64,000 nucleotides of DNA from Flavobacterium seoulense (GCF_000695795.1 NZ_JNCA01000016.1:1-64000), one strand, 5' to 3'; counted from the stretch's first letter, positions 1 through 9,593 are shown. Numbers and translations: made by a program. The notes: generated by a model not told the origin, from the sequence alone.

Positions 1-3000
1 GGTTTCTCCAACAGGAGGAACTCCTTCCTATACCTATTCTTGGGCTCCGTCAGGAGGTACTGCTGCTACAGCTACAGGTTTAGCTGCAGGAACTTATACT
101 TGTACAATAACCGATGCTAATGGATGTCAGGGTACAAAATCATTCACAATTACGCAACCAACTGCTCTAAATACTACAGCAGGAAGTAAAACTGATGTTT
201 CTTGTAACGGTGGTTCCAATGGTACTGCAACGGTTTCTCCAACAGGAGGTACGCCAGGATATACCTATTCTTGGTCTCCATCAGGAGGTACTGCTGCTAC
301 AGCAACTGGACTTGCAGCAGGAACTTATACTGTAACAGTAACTGATGCAAATGGATGTCAGGGTACAAAGTCTTTCACTATTGCACAGCCAACTGCTTTA
401 AGCCTAACTACAGGTGGTGGAAAAACTGATGTTTCTTGTAATGGTGGTTCTAATGGTACTGCAACGGTTTCTCCAACAGGAGGAACTCCTTCCTATACCT
501 ATTCTTGGGCTCCATCAGGAGGTACTGCTGCTACAGCAACTGGACTTGCAGCAGGAACTTATACTGTAACAGTAACTGATGCAAATGGATGTCAGGGTAC
601 TAAATCATTTACAATTACTCAACCAACTCCTATAGAATTCACAACTATATCATTAGCTGGTTATGATTATAATACTTTATACAGCCAAAGTGTAAACGTA
701 ACAGGTGGAACAGGTACTAAAATTTTTGATATTTCATCAGGAAATTTACCTTCAGGATTTAATTTATCTCCTTCAGGAACAATTTCTGGAACATCAATTC
801 AGGTTGCTGATAGTAATTTTACTGTTAGAGCAACAGATGCAAATGGATGTGTAGTTACTCAAAACTTTACGTTAAAATTAAATCAAATACCTATTACAGT
901 TACAGCAAATGAATTACAAAGTAAAGTTTATGGATCAAATGACCCTATCCTTAGCTATAGTGTGTCTCCTGCTTTATTACCAGGTGATTCTTTTACAGGT
1001 TCATTAACAAGAGCTCCAGGAGAAGATATTGGTTCTTATACAATAACTCAAGGAACCCTTTCTGCAGGAAATAAATATTTGATTACTTATGTTTCCAACA
1101 ATTTTAGCATAACTGCCAAACCAATCACTGTAACTGCTGCAGCGAAAAACAAAACCTATGGTGATGTGGATCCTGAGTTGACTTATACTTTTGCTCCGGC
1201 TTTAGTAACAGGAGACAGTTTCTCTGGAAGTCTTAACAGATCTACAGGTGAAAACGTAGGAACTTATGCCATCAATCAGGGAACATTGGCTTTAAGTGGT
1301 AATTATACGCTAACTTATGTTGGTGCTGATTTAACTATTGGCAAGAAAACCATAACAGTAACTGCAGCTGCCAAAAACAAAACCTATGGTGATGTAGATC
1401 CTACTTTGACTTATACTTTTGCTCCGGCTTTAGTAAGTGGTGATGCTTTCTCTGGAAGTCTTAACAGATCTGCAGGTGAAAACATAGGAACTTATGCCAT
1501 CAATCAGGGAACATTGGCTTTAAGTGGTAATTATACGCTAACTTATGTTGGTGCTGATTTAACTATTGGCAAGAAAACCATAACAGTAACTGCTGCAGCG
1601 AAAAACAAAACCTATGGTGATGTGGATCCTGAGTTGACTTATACTTTTGCTCCGGCTTTAGTAACAGGAGACAGTTTCTCTGGAAGTCTTAACAGATCTG
1701 CAGGTGAAAACATAGGAACTTATGCCATCAATCAGGGAACATTGGCTTTAAGTGGTAATTATACGTTGACTTATGTCGGTGCTAATTTGACTATTGGCAA
1801 GAAAACCATAACAGTAACTGCTGCTGCCAAAAACAAAACCTATGGTGATGTGGATCCTGAGTTGACTTATACTTTCGCTCCGGCTTTAGTAACAGGAGAC
1901 AGTTTCTCTGGAAGTCTTAACAGATCTGCAGGTGAAAACGTAGGAACTTATGCCATCAATCAGGGAGCATTGGCTTTAAGTGGTAATTATACGCTAACTT
2001 ATGTTGGTGCTGATTTGACTATTGGTAAGAAAACCATAACTGTAACTGCTGCAGCGAAAAACAAAACCTATGGTGATGTGGATCCTGAGTTGAATTATAC
2101 TTTTGCTCCGGCTTTAGTAACAGGAGACAGTTTCTCTGGAAGTCTTAACAGATCTGCAGGTGAAAACATAGGAACTTATGCCATCAATCAGGGAACATTG
2201 GCTTTAAGTGGTAATTATACGCTAACTTATGTTGGTGCTGATTTGACTATTGGCAAGAAAACCATAACAGTAACTGCTGCAGCAAAAAACAAAACCTATG
2301 GTGATGTGGATCCTGAGTTGAATTATACTTTTGCTCCGGCTTTAGTAACTGGTGATGCTTTCTCTGGAAGTCTTAACAGATCTGCAGGTGAAAACGTAGG
2401 AACTTATGCCATCAATCAGGGAGCATTGGCTTTAAGTGGTAATTATACGCTAACTTATGTTGGTGCTGATTTAACTATTGGTAAGAAAACCATAACTGTA
2501 ACTGCTGCAGCAAAAAACAAAACCTATGGTGATGTAGATCCTGTCTTGACTTATACTTTCGCTCCGGCTTTAGTAACTGGTGATGCTTTCTCTGGAAGTC
2601 TTAACAGATCTGCAGGTGAAAACGTAGGAACTTATGCCATCAATCAGGGAACATTGGCTTTAAGTGGTAATTATACGTTGACTTATGTTGGTGCTGATTT
2701 AACTATTGGTAAGAAAACCATAACTGTAACTGCTGCAGCGAAAAACAAAACCTATGGTGATGTAGATCCTGCCTTGACTTATACTTTTGCTCCGGCTTTA
2801 GTAACTGGTGATGCTTTCTCTGGAAATCTTAACAGATCTGCAGGTGAAAACATAGGAACTTATACCATCAATCAGGGAACATTGGCTTTAAGTGGTAATT
2901 ATACGCTGACTTATGTAACTAATAATTTTGTTATCACTGCAAAACCAATTACAGTGACAGCTAATGCTTCTCAATCTAAGGTATATGGAACAGCCGATCC

Positions 3001-3904
3001 TATTTTTACTTATTCAGTTTCACCTGCTTTAGTAAGTGGAGATGTATTTACAGGAGCACTTTCAAGAGCTGCTGGAAATGATACAGGTGTATATCCAATT
3101 ACACAAGGCACATTAAATGCAGGAACAAATTACAGCCTGACTTATGTTGGTAGTAATTTTACAATTGTAAAAGCTAATCAAACCATCACTTGGAATCAAA
3201 CTTTAACATACGGTTGTGAAGGAGAAACTACTGTTGCTTTAACAGCTACTTCTAGTAGTGGTTTACCAGTAAACTACACTTCTTCTAATACTAATTTAGT
3301 TGCTGTTTCAGGAAATACATTGAATTTGTTAAACTATGGTTCGGTAAATGTCACTGCTGCTCAGCTAGGAAATAACAATTACAATCCAGCTCCAACAGTA
3401 GTTTTACCATTGGTTAACAGCCAACCGAATTTGATTAGAAAACAATTTGATAATATCATTTTCTTTGACAATAGTTCTAAAAATTTCCAATCATATACTT
3501 GGTATAAAAATGGAGTACTAGTTCCTGGTCAAACAGATCAGTATTTTAAAGAAAATGGTGCTTTAAACGGTACTTATCATGCAGTGGCTACAAGATTAGA
3601 CGGAATACAAGTTACTACTTGTCCAATAACCTTATCGCCTACTGTAGAGGATGAAAACATCAAAATTGTACCTAATCCGGCTAAAAGCAATGGAGACTTC
3701 CAGGTTATCACTAATGTAAGTGTAAATAGATTACAAAATGCACATATTGAAGTATATAGTGTAACTGGATCAATGTTAATTGATGTTAGAACAAGTCAAA
3801 ATACTGTTAATTTGAAAGCACCAAGCGTTGAGGGAGTTTACATAGTAAAAATGACCTTAGCAAATGGTAAGTATTTTACGAAAAACCTTTTAGTTAAAAA
3901 TTAA
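1..3904 (+). CDS. Giant T9SS-secreted surface protein with SprB-like and MBG repeats (5' end outside window)
   Basis: The reading frame is open from base 2, so this is the C-terminal 1300 residues of a larger protein. In order it shows three SprB-type repeats (about 77-78 residues each, with the AAGTYTVTVTDANGC signature), a He_PIG-like Ig segment, ten MBG-type repeats of about 76 residues (KTYGDVDP signature), an Ig-like segment, and a C-terminal type A T9SS sorting domain (PNPAKSNGDF start, then GVYIVKMTLANGK). Proteins of this build are exported by the type IX secretion system and fixed on the cell surface; SprB itself is the gliding adhesin of Flavobacterium. Function as an adhesin is inferred from the architecture. 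The eight central MBG units are almost identical at DNA level. An outer-membrane barrel gene follows 72 nt downstream. The first start codon inside the window (GTG at 962) is not the real start. Confidence 0.9.
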   Translation, partial: VSPTGGTPSYTYSWAPSGGTAATATGLAAGTYTCTITDANGCQGTKSFTITQPTALNTTAGSKTDVSCNGGSNGTATVSPTGGTPGYTYSWSPSGGTAATATGLAAGTYTVTVTDANGCQGTKSFTIAQPTALSLTTGGGKTDVSCNGGSNGTATVSPTGGTPSYTYSWAPSGGTAATATGLAAGTYTVTVTDANGCQGTKSFTITQPTPIEFTTISLAGYDYNTLYSQSVNVTGGTGTKIFDISSGNLPSGFNLSPSGTISGTSIQVADSNFTVRATDANGCVVTQNFTLKLNQIPITVTANELQSKVYGSNDPILSYSVSPALLPGDSFTGSLTRAPGEDIGSYTITQGTLSAGNKYLITYVSNNFSITAKPITVTAAAKNKTYGDVDPELTYTFAPALVTGDSFSGSLNRSTGENVGTYAINQGTLALSGNYTLTYVGADLTIGKKTITVTAAAKNKTYGDVDPTLTYTFAPALVSGDAFSGSLNRSAGENIGTYAINQGTLALSGNYTLTYVGADLTIGKKTITVTAAAKNKTYGDVDPELTYTFAPALVTGDSFSGSLNRSAGENIGTYAINQGTLALSGNYTLTYVGANLTIGKKTITVTAAAKNKTYGDVDPELTYTFAPALVTGDSFSGSLNRSAGENVGTYAINQGALALSGNYTLTYVGADLTIGKKTITVTAAAKNKTYGDVDPELNYTFAPALVTGDSFSGSLNRSAGENIGTYAINQGTLALSGNYTLTYVGADLTIGKKTITVTAAAKNKTYGDVDPELNYTFAPALVTGDAFSGSLNRSAGENVGTYAINQGALALSGNYTLTYVGADLTIGKKTITVTAAAKNKTYGDVDPVLTYTFAPALVTGDAFSGSLNRSAGENVGTYAINQGTLALSGNYTLTYVGADLTIGKKTITVTAAAKNKTYGDVDPALTYTFAPALVTGDAFSGNLNRSAGENIGTYTINQGTLALSGNYTLTYVTNNFVITAKPITVTANASQSKVYGTADPIFTYSVSPALVSGDVFTGALSRAAGNDTGVYPITQGTLNAGTNYSLTYVGSNFTIVKANQTITWNQTLTYGCEGETTVALTATSSSGLPVNYTSSNTNLVAVSGNTLNLLNYGSVNVTAAQLGNNNYNPAPTVVLPLVNSQPNLIRKQFDNIIFFDNSSKNFQSYTWYKNGVLVPGQTDQYFKENGALNGTYHAVATRLDGIQVTTCPITLSPTVEDENIKIVPNPAKSNGDFQVITNVSVNRLQNAHIEVYSVTGSMLIDVRTSQNTVNLKAPSVEGVYIVKMTLANGKYFTKNLLVKN
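2..640 (+). repeat. Three tandem SprB-type repeats within the surface-protein gene
   Basis: Units begin at 2, 233 and 467, giving periods of 231 and 234 bp in frame. The units are close to identical at DNA level; the first differs by a TYTCTIT segment where the others read TYTVTVT. More units may lie upstream of the window. Confidence 0.85.
1142..2965 (+). repeat. Eight near-identical 228-bp MBG-domain tandem repeats
   Basis: Unit starts fall every 228 bp (1142, 1370, 1598 and so on to 2738) and each encodes 76 residues. Differences are few and recur as alternative blocks (for example GCTGCAGCG versus GCAGCTGCC, DSF versus DAF, GTLALS versus GALALS), as expected from recombination among units. 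One diverged MBG unit flanks the array on each side. Confidence 0.92.
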
Positions 3905-3923
3905 GAATCTTCAAGAATATGAA

Positions 3924-3949
3924 ATCCTCATTTTTTTACAAATGAGGAT
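3924..3949 (+). other. Perfect intercistronic hairpin after the surface-protein gene
   Basis: ATCCTCATTT pairs perfectly with AAATGAGGAT across a 6-nt loop, 19 nt after the stop codon. No T-tract follows, so it may be an mRNA-stabilising or weak attenuating hairpin between the large gene and the barrel gene rather than a full terminator. Confidence 0.55.
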
Positions 3950-3976
3950 GGATTATTCTAAAACAAAAACACAAAT

Positions 3977-4816
3977 ATGAAATTTAATATTAAACATGCA
4001 TTAGGGATTACTGTACTTTTATGCTCTCAGGCAATGGTTGCTCAGTTTTATGTAGGTGTGCAAACAGGAATTGGACATATCAAAAATGATATTAAAGCTG
4101 CAACTCCCGGCTATCAAATTCAACACTCAGGTGCAGTAAAAGCAGGTTACATTTATTCGATAACTAATCATTTTGGGATAGGTACAGGATTAGAATTTTC
4201 TCAGTATAAACAAAATGTTACTTTAAACAATTCATCAGAAGCTTTAACCAATTTTGAAGTTGATCCGGCAGGTTCTGCTTTTATCTACAATATTACAACA
4301 AGCAATTATAGAGAGGAACAAACCTTACATGCAATTCAAATACCATTATTTTTACAGTATAAAACTAATATTGCTAAAGGTGTTGATTTTAACTTTAGAG
4401 CAGGTGCTAAATATTTTTTACCTGTAGATTATAAAATTAAATCTTCAGCAGCTTTTGTAAATGGTACTGCTTATTATCCAGATGTTAATTTGTATATCGA
4501 TGATCTACCGGAATATGGTTTTGGAGGTCAGGGTAATTATAGCGCATCAGGAGAATACAATACTAAAGGAACTATAATGGCTTCTTATGAACTAGGTTTT
4601 ACTTTTGATATCAACAAAAATAATGCATTATATACTGCAATCTTTGTTGAGAATGCTTACGGAACCATTCTTGATCAAAATGAAGACAAATCCTATATTG
4701 GCTACAACTCAACATCTGTGAATGACAGAAAAGCAAATGGATTGTACAGTACTGATAAAGATGCAAAAATAAGACCTGTAGCTTTTGGTTTGACTTTCGG
4801 GTGGAACTTTAAATAA
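3977..4816 (+). CDS. Outer-membrane beta-barrel protein paired with the surface protein
   Basis: This 279-residue protein starts with a signal peptide ending at AMVAQ (about residues 1-22). The mature part has alternating hydrophobic strands, aromatic girdles and a final strand ending in Phe-Lys (GFTFGWNFK-like ending), as in the OMP_b-brl families. It lies 72 nt after the T9SS surface protein on the same strand and a terminator follows it, so the two are probably co-transcribed. In the known sprB operon a barrel of another family (PorP/SprF type) follows the adhesin and helps export or attach it. This protein does not look like PorP/SprF, so an analogous role is only an inference from position. 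Confidence 0.7.
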   Translation: MKFNIKHALGITVLLCSQAMVAQFYVGVQTGIGHIKNDIKAATPGYQIQHSGAVKAGYIYSITNHFGIGTGLEFSQYKQNVTLNNSSEALTNFEVDPAGSAFIYNITTSNYREEQTLHAIQIPLFLQYKTNIAKGVDFNFRAGAKYFLPVDYKIKSSAAFVNGTAYYPDVNLYIDDLPEYGFGGQGNYSASGEYNTKGTIMASYELGFTFDINKNNALYTAIFVENAYGTILDQNEDKSYIGYNSTSVNDRKANGLYSTDKDAKIRPVAFGLTFGWNFK

Positions 4817-4839
4817 TCTCTTCTTTTAATTTATAACAT

Positions 4840-4868
4840 AAGGTCTTGAGTAATCAAGGCCTTTTTTT
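4840..4868 (+). terminator. Rho-independent terminator after the barrel gene
   Basis: AAGGTCTTG and CAAGGCCTT form a 9-bp stem (one G-U pair) with a 6-nt loop, followed directly by a T-run. It lies 24 nt after the barrel gene stop and before dnaE. Confidence 0.85.
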
Positions 4869-4905
4869 GTTCATAACTTCACTTTATTTTCCTTTAAAAA
4901 AGAAC

Positions 4906-4913
4906 TAAATTTG
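4906..4913 (+). promoter_or_regulatory. Candidate -7 box for dnaE
   Basis: TAAATTTG matches the Bacteroidota TAnnTTTG consensus and lies 50 nt before the dnaE ATG. No TTG is seen at the usual upstream spacing, so support is partial. Confidence 0.45.
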
Positions 4914-4963
4914 GAATTCAGATTTTTTGATTTCACAAAAATTCAATTTCCTCATTTACAGCT

Positions 4964-7900
4964 ATGTATTTAATATTCGATACCGAAACTACTGGATTAC
5001 CAAAGAACTGGAATGCTCCAATAAGCGATTCTGATAACTGGCCTCGCTGTATCCAAATCGCATGGCAGCTGCATGATGATATGGGAAATCTCATCGAACA
5101 TCAGGATTATTTGGTAAAGCCTGAAGGGTTTAACATTCCGTATGATGCTGAACGTATTCACGGAATTTCAACCGAATTGGCAGAAGCCGATGGAATCTCT
5201 TTAAATGAAGTTTTAGAAAAATTGAATATTGCTTTAGGTAAAGCCAAATTTATTGTGGGTCAGAATGTAGGTTTTGACGTCAATATTATGGGCGCTGAAT
5301 TCTATCGAATGGGCGTTGATTCGTCTATGGCTTCGATGCCGGTTTTAGATACCTGTACCGAAGTAACAGCTAATTTGTTAAAATTACCCGGAGGTCGTGG
5401 AGGAAAATTCAAGTTACCTACTCTAACCGAATTACACGAATATTTATTCAACGTTCCCTTTGCCGAAGCCCATAACGCTACTGCCGACGTTGAGGCAACA
5501 ACACGTTGTTTCTTAGAATTAATAAAAAGAGAAGTTTTTACCAAAGAAGAACTGGATGTTCCTGCTTCTTATTTTCAGGATTTTAATGCTAAGAATCCGC
5601 AGGAAATTCAGCTTATTGGTTTAAAACATATCAATTTAAAAGCGGCTTCTGACGAAATCAGAAAGCAACTTCAAAAAACTAATTCAGCTTCTGAACAAAA
5701 TATAATTTCCGAAGCTGACAAAGAAGGTTTTGCAGCAGCAAAATTTGCTCATTTGCACAATCATACCCAATTTTCGGTATTGCAATCTACCATTGGTATT
5801 GCCCCGCTGGTCACTACCACTGCTAAAAATAAATTTCCTGCAGTTGCCATGACTGACACGGGAAACATGATGGGAGCTTTCCATTTTGTGAGTGCAGTTA
5901 TGAACCATAACAAAGGAGCTTCTGCTAAAAATAAAGCCTTGGTGGAAAGTGGCGAAGAACCAACAGAAACCGAAATTAAACCTATTGTCGGTTGCGAATT
6001 TAACATTTGCGAAAACCATTTGGATAAAACAAAAAAAGACAATGGTTACCAGGTTGTTTTATTGGCAAAAAATAAAAATGGTTATCATAATTTGGCTAAA
6101 ATGGCTTCCATTGCTTATGTGAGCGGTTTTTATTATGTTCCTCGAATTGACAAAAGTATTGTCGAAAAATACAAGGAAGACATCATGGTTTTATCGGGAA
6201 ATCTCTATGGAGAAATTCCGAGTAAGATTTTAAATATTGGTGAAAACCAAGCCGAAGAAGCCCTAATTTGGTGGAAATCACAATTTGGAGATGATTTTTA
6301 TCTCGAAATAATGCGCCACAATCAGGAAGATGAAAATCGTGTAAACAAAACCCTGATTGAGTTTGCACAAAAACATGAAGTTAAATTAATTGCTACCAAT
6401 AATACCTATTATGTAAATAAAGAGGATGCTAATGCACACGATATTTTATTATGCGTAAAAGACGGTGAAAAACAGGCAACGCCTATTGGTCGTGGTCGTG
6501 GTTATCGCTATGGTTTACCCAATCAGGAATATTATTATAAATCAGAAGAAGAAATGAAAACTCTTTTTGCTGATTTACCCGAAGCCATTATCAATATTCA
6601 GGAAATTGTAGATAAGGTCGAAATTTACTCGCTTTACCGGGACGTTTTACTTCCAAAATACGATATTCCAGAAGAATTTGTTAATCCTGAAGACGAAAAA
6701 GACAATGGTGTTCGCGGAGAAAATGCTTATTTGAGACACCTAACAATGGTAGGTGCCGAAAAACGCTATGAAGAAATCACTCCCGATATTCAGGAACGTT
6801 TGGATTTTGAATTATTGACAATTTCAAATTCAGGTTATCCGGGTTATTTTCTGATTGTACAGGATTTCATTGCCGAAGCCCGAAAAATGGACGTATCAGT
6901 TGGACCTGGACGTGGATCGGCAGCGGGTTCTGCCGTTGCTTATTGTTTAGGAATTACTAATATTGATCCTATTAAATACGATTTGCTTTTTGAGCGTTTC
7001 CTGAACCCCGATCGTGTATCCATGCCCGATATTGATATCGATTTTGATGACGAGGGTCGTGGTCGCGTAATGGATTATGTAATCAATAAATATGGTGCTA
7101 ATCAGGTGGCGCAAATTATCACTTACGGAAAAATGGCAACTAAGTCGGCCATTCGTGATACGGCACGTGTACTGGATTTACCATTATTTGAAGCCGATAG
7201 AATTGCAAAATTAATTCCGGCAATGATGCCTGGAAAATGGAATTTAGCGCGATTCCTTTCTGAATCAGAAGATGATGTAAAAAAAGCATTAAAAGGGGCT
7301 GATGAATTTGAACTTGTTAAACAATTAATAGCCATTGCCAATGAAGAAGATTTGGCCGGAGAAACCATTCAGCAAGCCAAAATTCTCGAAGGTTCTATGC
7401 GAAATACAGGTATTCACGCCTGCGGTGTGATTATCACGCCTTCGGATATTACCAATTACGTTCCGGTAACTACTGCAAAAGATTCTGATTTATATGTAAC
7501 CCAATTTGACAACTCGGTTGCTGAAAGCGCCGGACTGTTAAAGATGGACTTCTTGGGGTTGAAGACCCTGACTTTGATAAAAGACACTGTCAAATTGGTA
7601 AAATACCGAACAGGAATTCAACTCGATCCGGATACTTTCCCAATTGATGATGTTAAGACTTATGAACTGTTCCAAAGAGGAGAAACAGTAGGTATTTTCC
7701 AATACGAGTCGCCCGGGATGCAGAAATACATGAAGGACCTGAAACCTACCGTTTTTGGAGATTTAATTGCAATGAATGCTTTGTATCGTCCGGGACCTTT
7801 AGAATACATTCCTTCTTTCGTTCGAAGAAAAAACGGAGAAGAACCTATTGTTTACGATTTAGATGCCTGCGAAGAATATCTTGGGGAAACCTACGGAATC

Positions 7901-9496
7901 ACCGTATATCAGGAGCAGGTAATGCTTCTATCCCAATCACTTGCCGGATTTACTAAAGGTGAAGCCGACGTTTTGCGTAAGGCGATGGGTAAGAAACAAA
8001 AAGACGTTTTGGATAAAATGAAACCAAAATTTGTCGAACAGGCAGCTCAAAAAGGTCATGATGCCAAAGTTTTAGAAAAAATCTGGAAAGACTGGGAAGC
8101 GTTTGCGAGTTATGCTTTCAACAAATCGCATTCAACTTGCTATGCGTGGATTGCCTACCAAACTGCTTATTTAAAAGCGCATTATCCGGCTGAATATATG
8201 GCTGCGGTACTTTCGAATAACATGAACGATATCAAACAAGTTTCATTTTTCATGGAAGAATGTAAACGAATGGGATTGCAGGTTTTAGGCCCTTGCGTCA
8301 ATGAATCTTTCTACAAATTCACCGTAAACGATGAGTATGCAGTACGTTTTGGAATGGGAGCTATTAAAGGTGTGGGTTCCGGAGCAGTGGCAACAATTGT
8401 AGAAAATAGAAAAGATGCTAAATACAAATCGATTTTCGATTTGGCAAAACGTATTGATTTGCGTGCTGCCAATAAAAAAGCTATTGAAAACCTGGCTTTA
8501 GCCGGAGGTTTTGATTGTTTTGCAGACACTCATAGAGCCCAATATTTTCACGATGAAGGTGACGGAATTACCTTTTATGAAAAAGCGATGCGTTATGGCT
8601 CTAAATTTCAGGAAAACGAAAATTCCTCACAGGTAAGTTTATTTGGCGAAGCCAGCGAAGTACAAATTGCTGAGCCAGTTGTACCACCATGTGAAGACTG
8701 GAGTACGATGGAAAAATTAGCTAAAGAGAAAGAAGTTGTTGGAATTTATATTTCAGGACATCCACTAGATGATTTTAAATTTGAAATGAAATATTTCTGT
8801 AATGCGAAGCTAGAAGCTCTTAAAAATCTGGAAGCACATGTGGGCAAAACACTCACTTTTGGCGGAATTATAAATGATGTCCAACATCGTGTAGCAAAAA
8901 ACGGTAAAGGCTGGGGAATGTTCTCTCTTGAAGGATATGACGAGAGCTATGAATTTAGAATTTTTGGTGAAGAGTATTTAAAATTCCGTCATTTCCTGAT
9001 ACAGAACAATTTTACTTTCATGAAACTGACGGTAAAAGAAGGCTGGATGAATCAGGATACTGGAAAAAAAGGAGAACCCAGAGTACAGTTTGTCGAAATA
9101 AAACAATTGCAGGATGTTTTAGAAGCAATGGCTAAAAGACTCATTGTACTATTGAATATAAAAGATTTACAGCCAGAATTCATTCATAAATTAAGTCATC
9201 TTTTTAATGAAAACAAAGGAGACAATCAGGTTACTTTTGAAGTAATGGAAATAGAAAGAATCAAGAAATTAATTGAAACAACTACTGTTCTTGAAGAGAA
9301 TGAGGAAGTCATTTTTGAAGATGAAAACGAAGAAACTTCGGACGAACCAGAAACCAAGGCTGTACAAGTTACCGAGGTCGAAGAAGTAAAAGTAGTTACT
9401 AAACTAAGCATGGCCAGCAGAAGGTTGAAAATCAAGATTTCGAATGAATTATTGCATGAATTAGAGAAAATGCAGGTGAATTTCAAGCTGAATTAA
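4964..9496 (+). CDS. dnaE: DNA polymerase III subunit alpha with N-terminal proofreading exonuclease
   Basis: This 1510-residue replicative polymerase catalyses chromosomal DNA synthesis. Residues 1-185 form a DnaQ-like DEDDh 3'-5' exonuclease (D6 and E8 in FDTETTGLP, H170 and D175 in HNATADVE). A PHP domain starts near residue 258 (FAHLHNHTQFS). The PolIIIA palm carries the catalytic acids in PDIDIDF (D689, D691) after GPGRGSAAGSA, and LKMDFLGLKTL supplies the third acid. A helix-hairpin-helix region and an OB fold (LTFGGIINDVQHRV) follow, and an acidic linker precedes the C-terminus. The extra length over a typical 1160-residue DnaE is explained by the fused exonuclease, a form I know from Bacteroidota. 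It is monocistronic, with a terminator upstream and a structured element downstream. Confidence 0.97.
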   Translation: MYLIFDTETTGLPKNWNAPISDSDNWPRCIQIAWQLHDDMGNLIEHQDYLVKPEGFNIPYDAERIHGISTELAEADGISLNEVLEKLNIALGKAKFIVGQNVGFDVNIMGAEFYRMGVDSSMASMPVLDTCTEVTANLLKLPGGRGGKFKLPTLTELHEYLFNVPFAEAHNATADVEATTRCFLELIKREVFTKEELDVPASYFQDFNAKNPQEIQLIGLKHINLKAASDEIRKQLQKTNSASEQNIISEADKEGFAAAKFAHLHNHTQFSVLQSTIGIAPLVTTTAKNKFPAVAMTDTGNMMGAFHFVSAVMNHNKGASAKNKALVESGEEPTETEIKPIVGCEFNICENHLDKTKKDNGYQVVLLAKNKNGYHNLAKMASIAYVSGFYYVPRIDKSIVEKYKEDIMVLSGNLYGEIPSKILNIGENQAEEALIWWKSQFGDDFYLEIMRHNQEDENRVNKTLIEFAQKHEVKLIATNNTYYVNKEDANAHDILLCVKDGEKQATPIGRGRGYRYGLPNQEYYYKSEEEMKTLFADLPEAIINIQEIVDKVEIYSLYRDVLLPKYDIPEEFVNPEDEKDNGVRGENAYLRHLTMVGAEKRYEEITPDIQERLDFELLTISNSGYPGYFLIVQDFIAEARKMDVSVGPGRGSAAGSAVAYCLGITNIDPIKYDLLFERFLNPDRVSMPDIDIDFDDEGRGRVMDYVINKYGANQVAQIITYGKMATKSAIRDTARVLDLPLFEADRIAKLIPAMMPGKWNLARFLSESEDDVKKALKGADEFELVKQLIAIANEEDLAGETIQQAKILEGSMRNTGIHACGVIITPSDITNYVPVTTAKDSDLYVTQFDNSVAESAGLLKMDFLGLKTLTLIKDTVKLVKYRTGIQLDPDTFPIDDVKTYELFQRGETVGIFQYESPGMQKYMKDLKPTVFGDLIAMNALYRPGPLEYIPSFVRRKNGEEPIVYDLDACEEYLGETYGITVYQEQVMLLSQSLAGFTKGEADVLRKAMGKKQKDVLDKMKPKFVEQAAQKGHDAKVLEKIWKDWEAFASYAFNKSHSTCYAWIAYQTAYLKAHYPAEYMAAVLSNNMNDIKQVSFFMEECKRMGLQVLGPCVNESFYKFTVNDEYAVRFGMGAIKGVGSGAVATIVENRKDAKYKSIFDLAKRIDLRAANKKAIENLALAGGFDCFADTHRAQYFHDEGDGITFYEKAMRYGSKFQENENSSQVSLFGEASEVQIAEPVVPPCEDWSTMEKLAKEKEVVGIYISGHPLDDFKFEMKYFCNAKLEALKNLEAHVGKTLTFGGIINDVQHRVAKNGKGWGMFSLEGYDESYEFRIFGEEYLKFRHFLIQNNFTFMKLTVKEGWMNQDTGKKGEPRVQFVEIKQLQDVLEAMAKRLIVLLNIKDLQPEFIHKLSHLFNENKGDNQVTFEVMEIERIKKLIETTTVLEENEEVIFEDENEETSDEPETKAVQVTEVEEVKVVTKLSMASRRLKIKISNELLHELEKMQVNFKLN

Positions 9497-9504
9497 ACCG
9501 CTAT

Positions 9505-9593
9505 ACCCTAGCCCTGATGGAAGCGGCATCCTTTTTCTAGTCTCGTCTTTTTGGACGAGACTAGAAAAAGATAGAGTGTACAGCAGGAATAGC
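9505..9593 (+). repeat. Structured dispersed element of Flavobacteriia (possible Flavo-1-type RNA)
   Basis: The block opens with CCCTAGCCCTGATGGAAGCG and closes with a GCAGGAATAGCT segment. Between them a 17-bp perfect stem (CTTTTTCTAGTCTCGTC with its complement) encloses a 5-nt loop. I recognise the conserved ends from intergenic elements common in Flavobacterium genomes; the match to the Rfam Flavo-1 family is from memory and unverified. It follows the dnaE stop by 8 nt and may end the dnaE transcript. Strand follows the conserved reading direction. Confidence 0.6.

Noticed and set aside
962..964. GTG at 962 as the start of the surface-protein gene
   Set aside because: The frame continues upstream to base 2 through SprB-type repeats, so the real start is outside the window.
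1142..2965. CRISPR-like periodic repeats
   Set aside because: The 228-bp period is in frame, every unit encodes an MBG domain and there are no unique spacers.
5302..9486. Several antisense open frames of 60-111 codons inside dnaE
   Set aside because: They lie opposite a strongly conserved polymerase gene, have no domain-like sequence and no promoter or operon partner.
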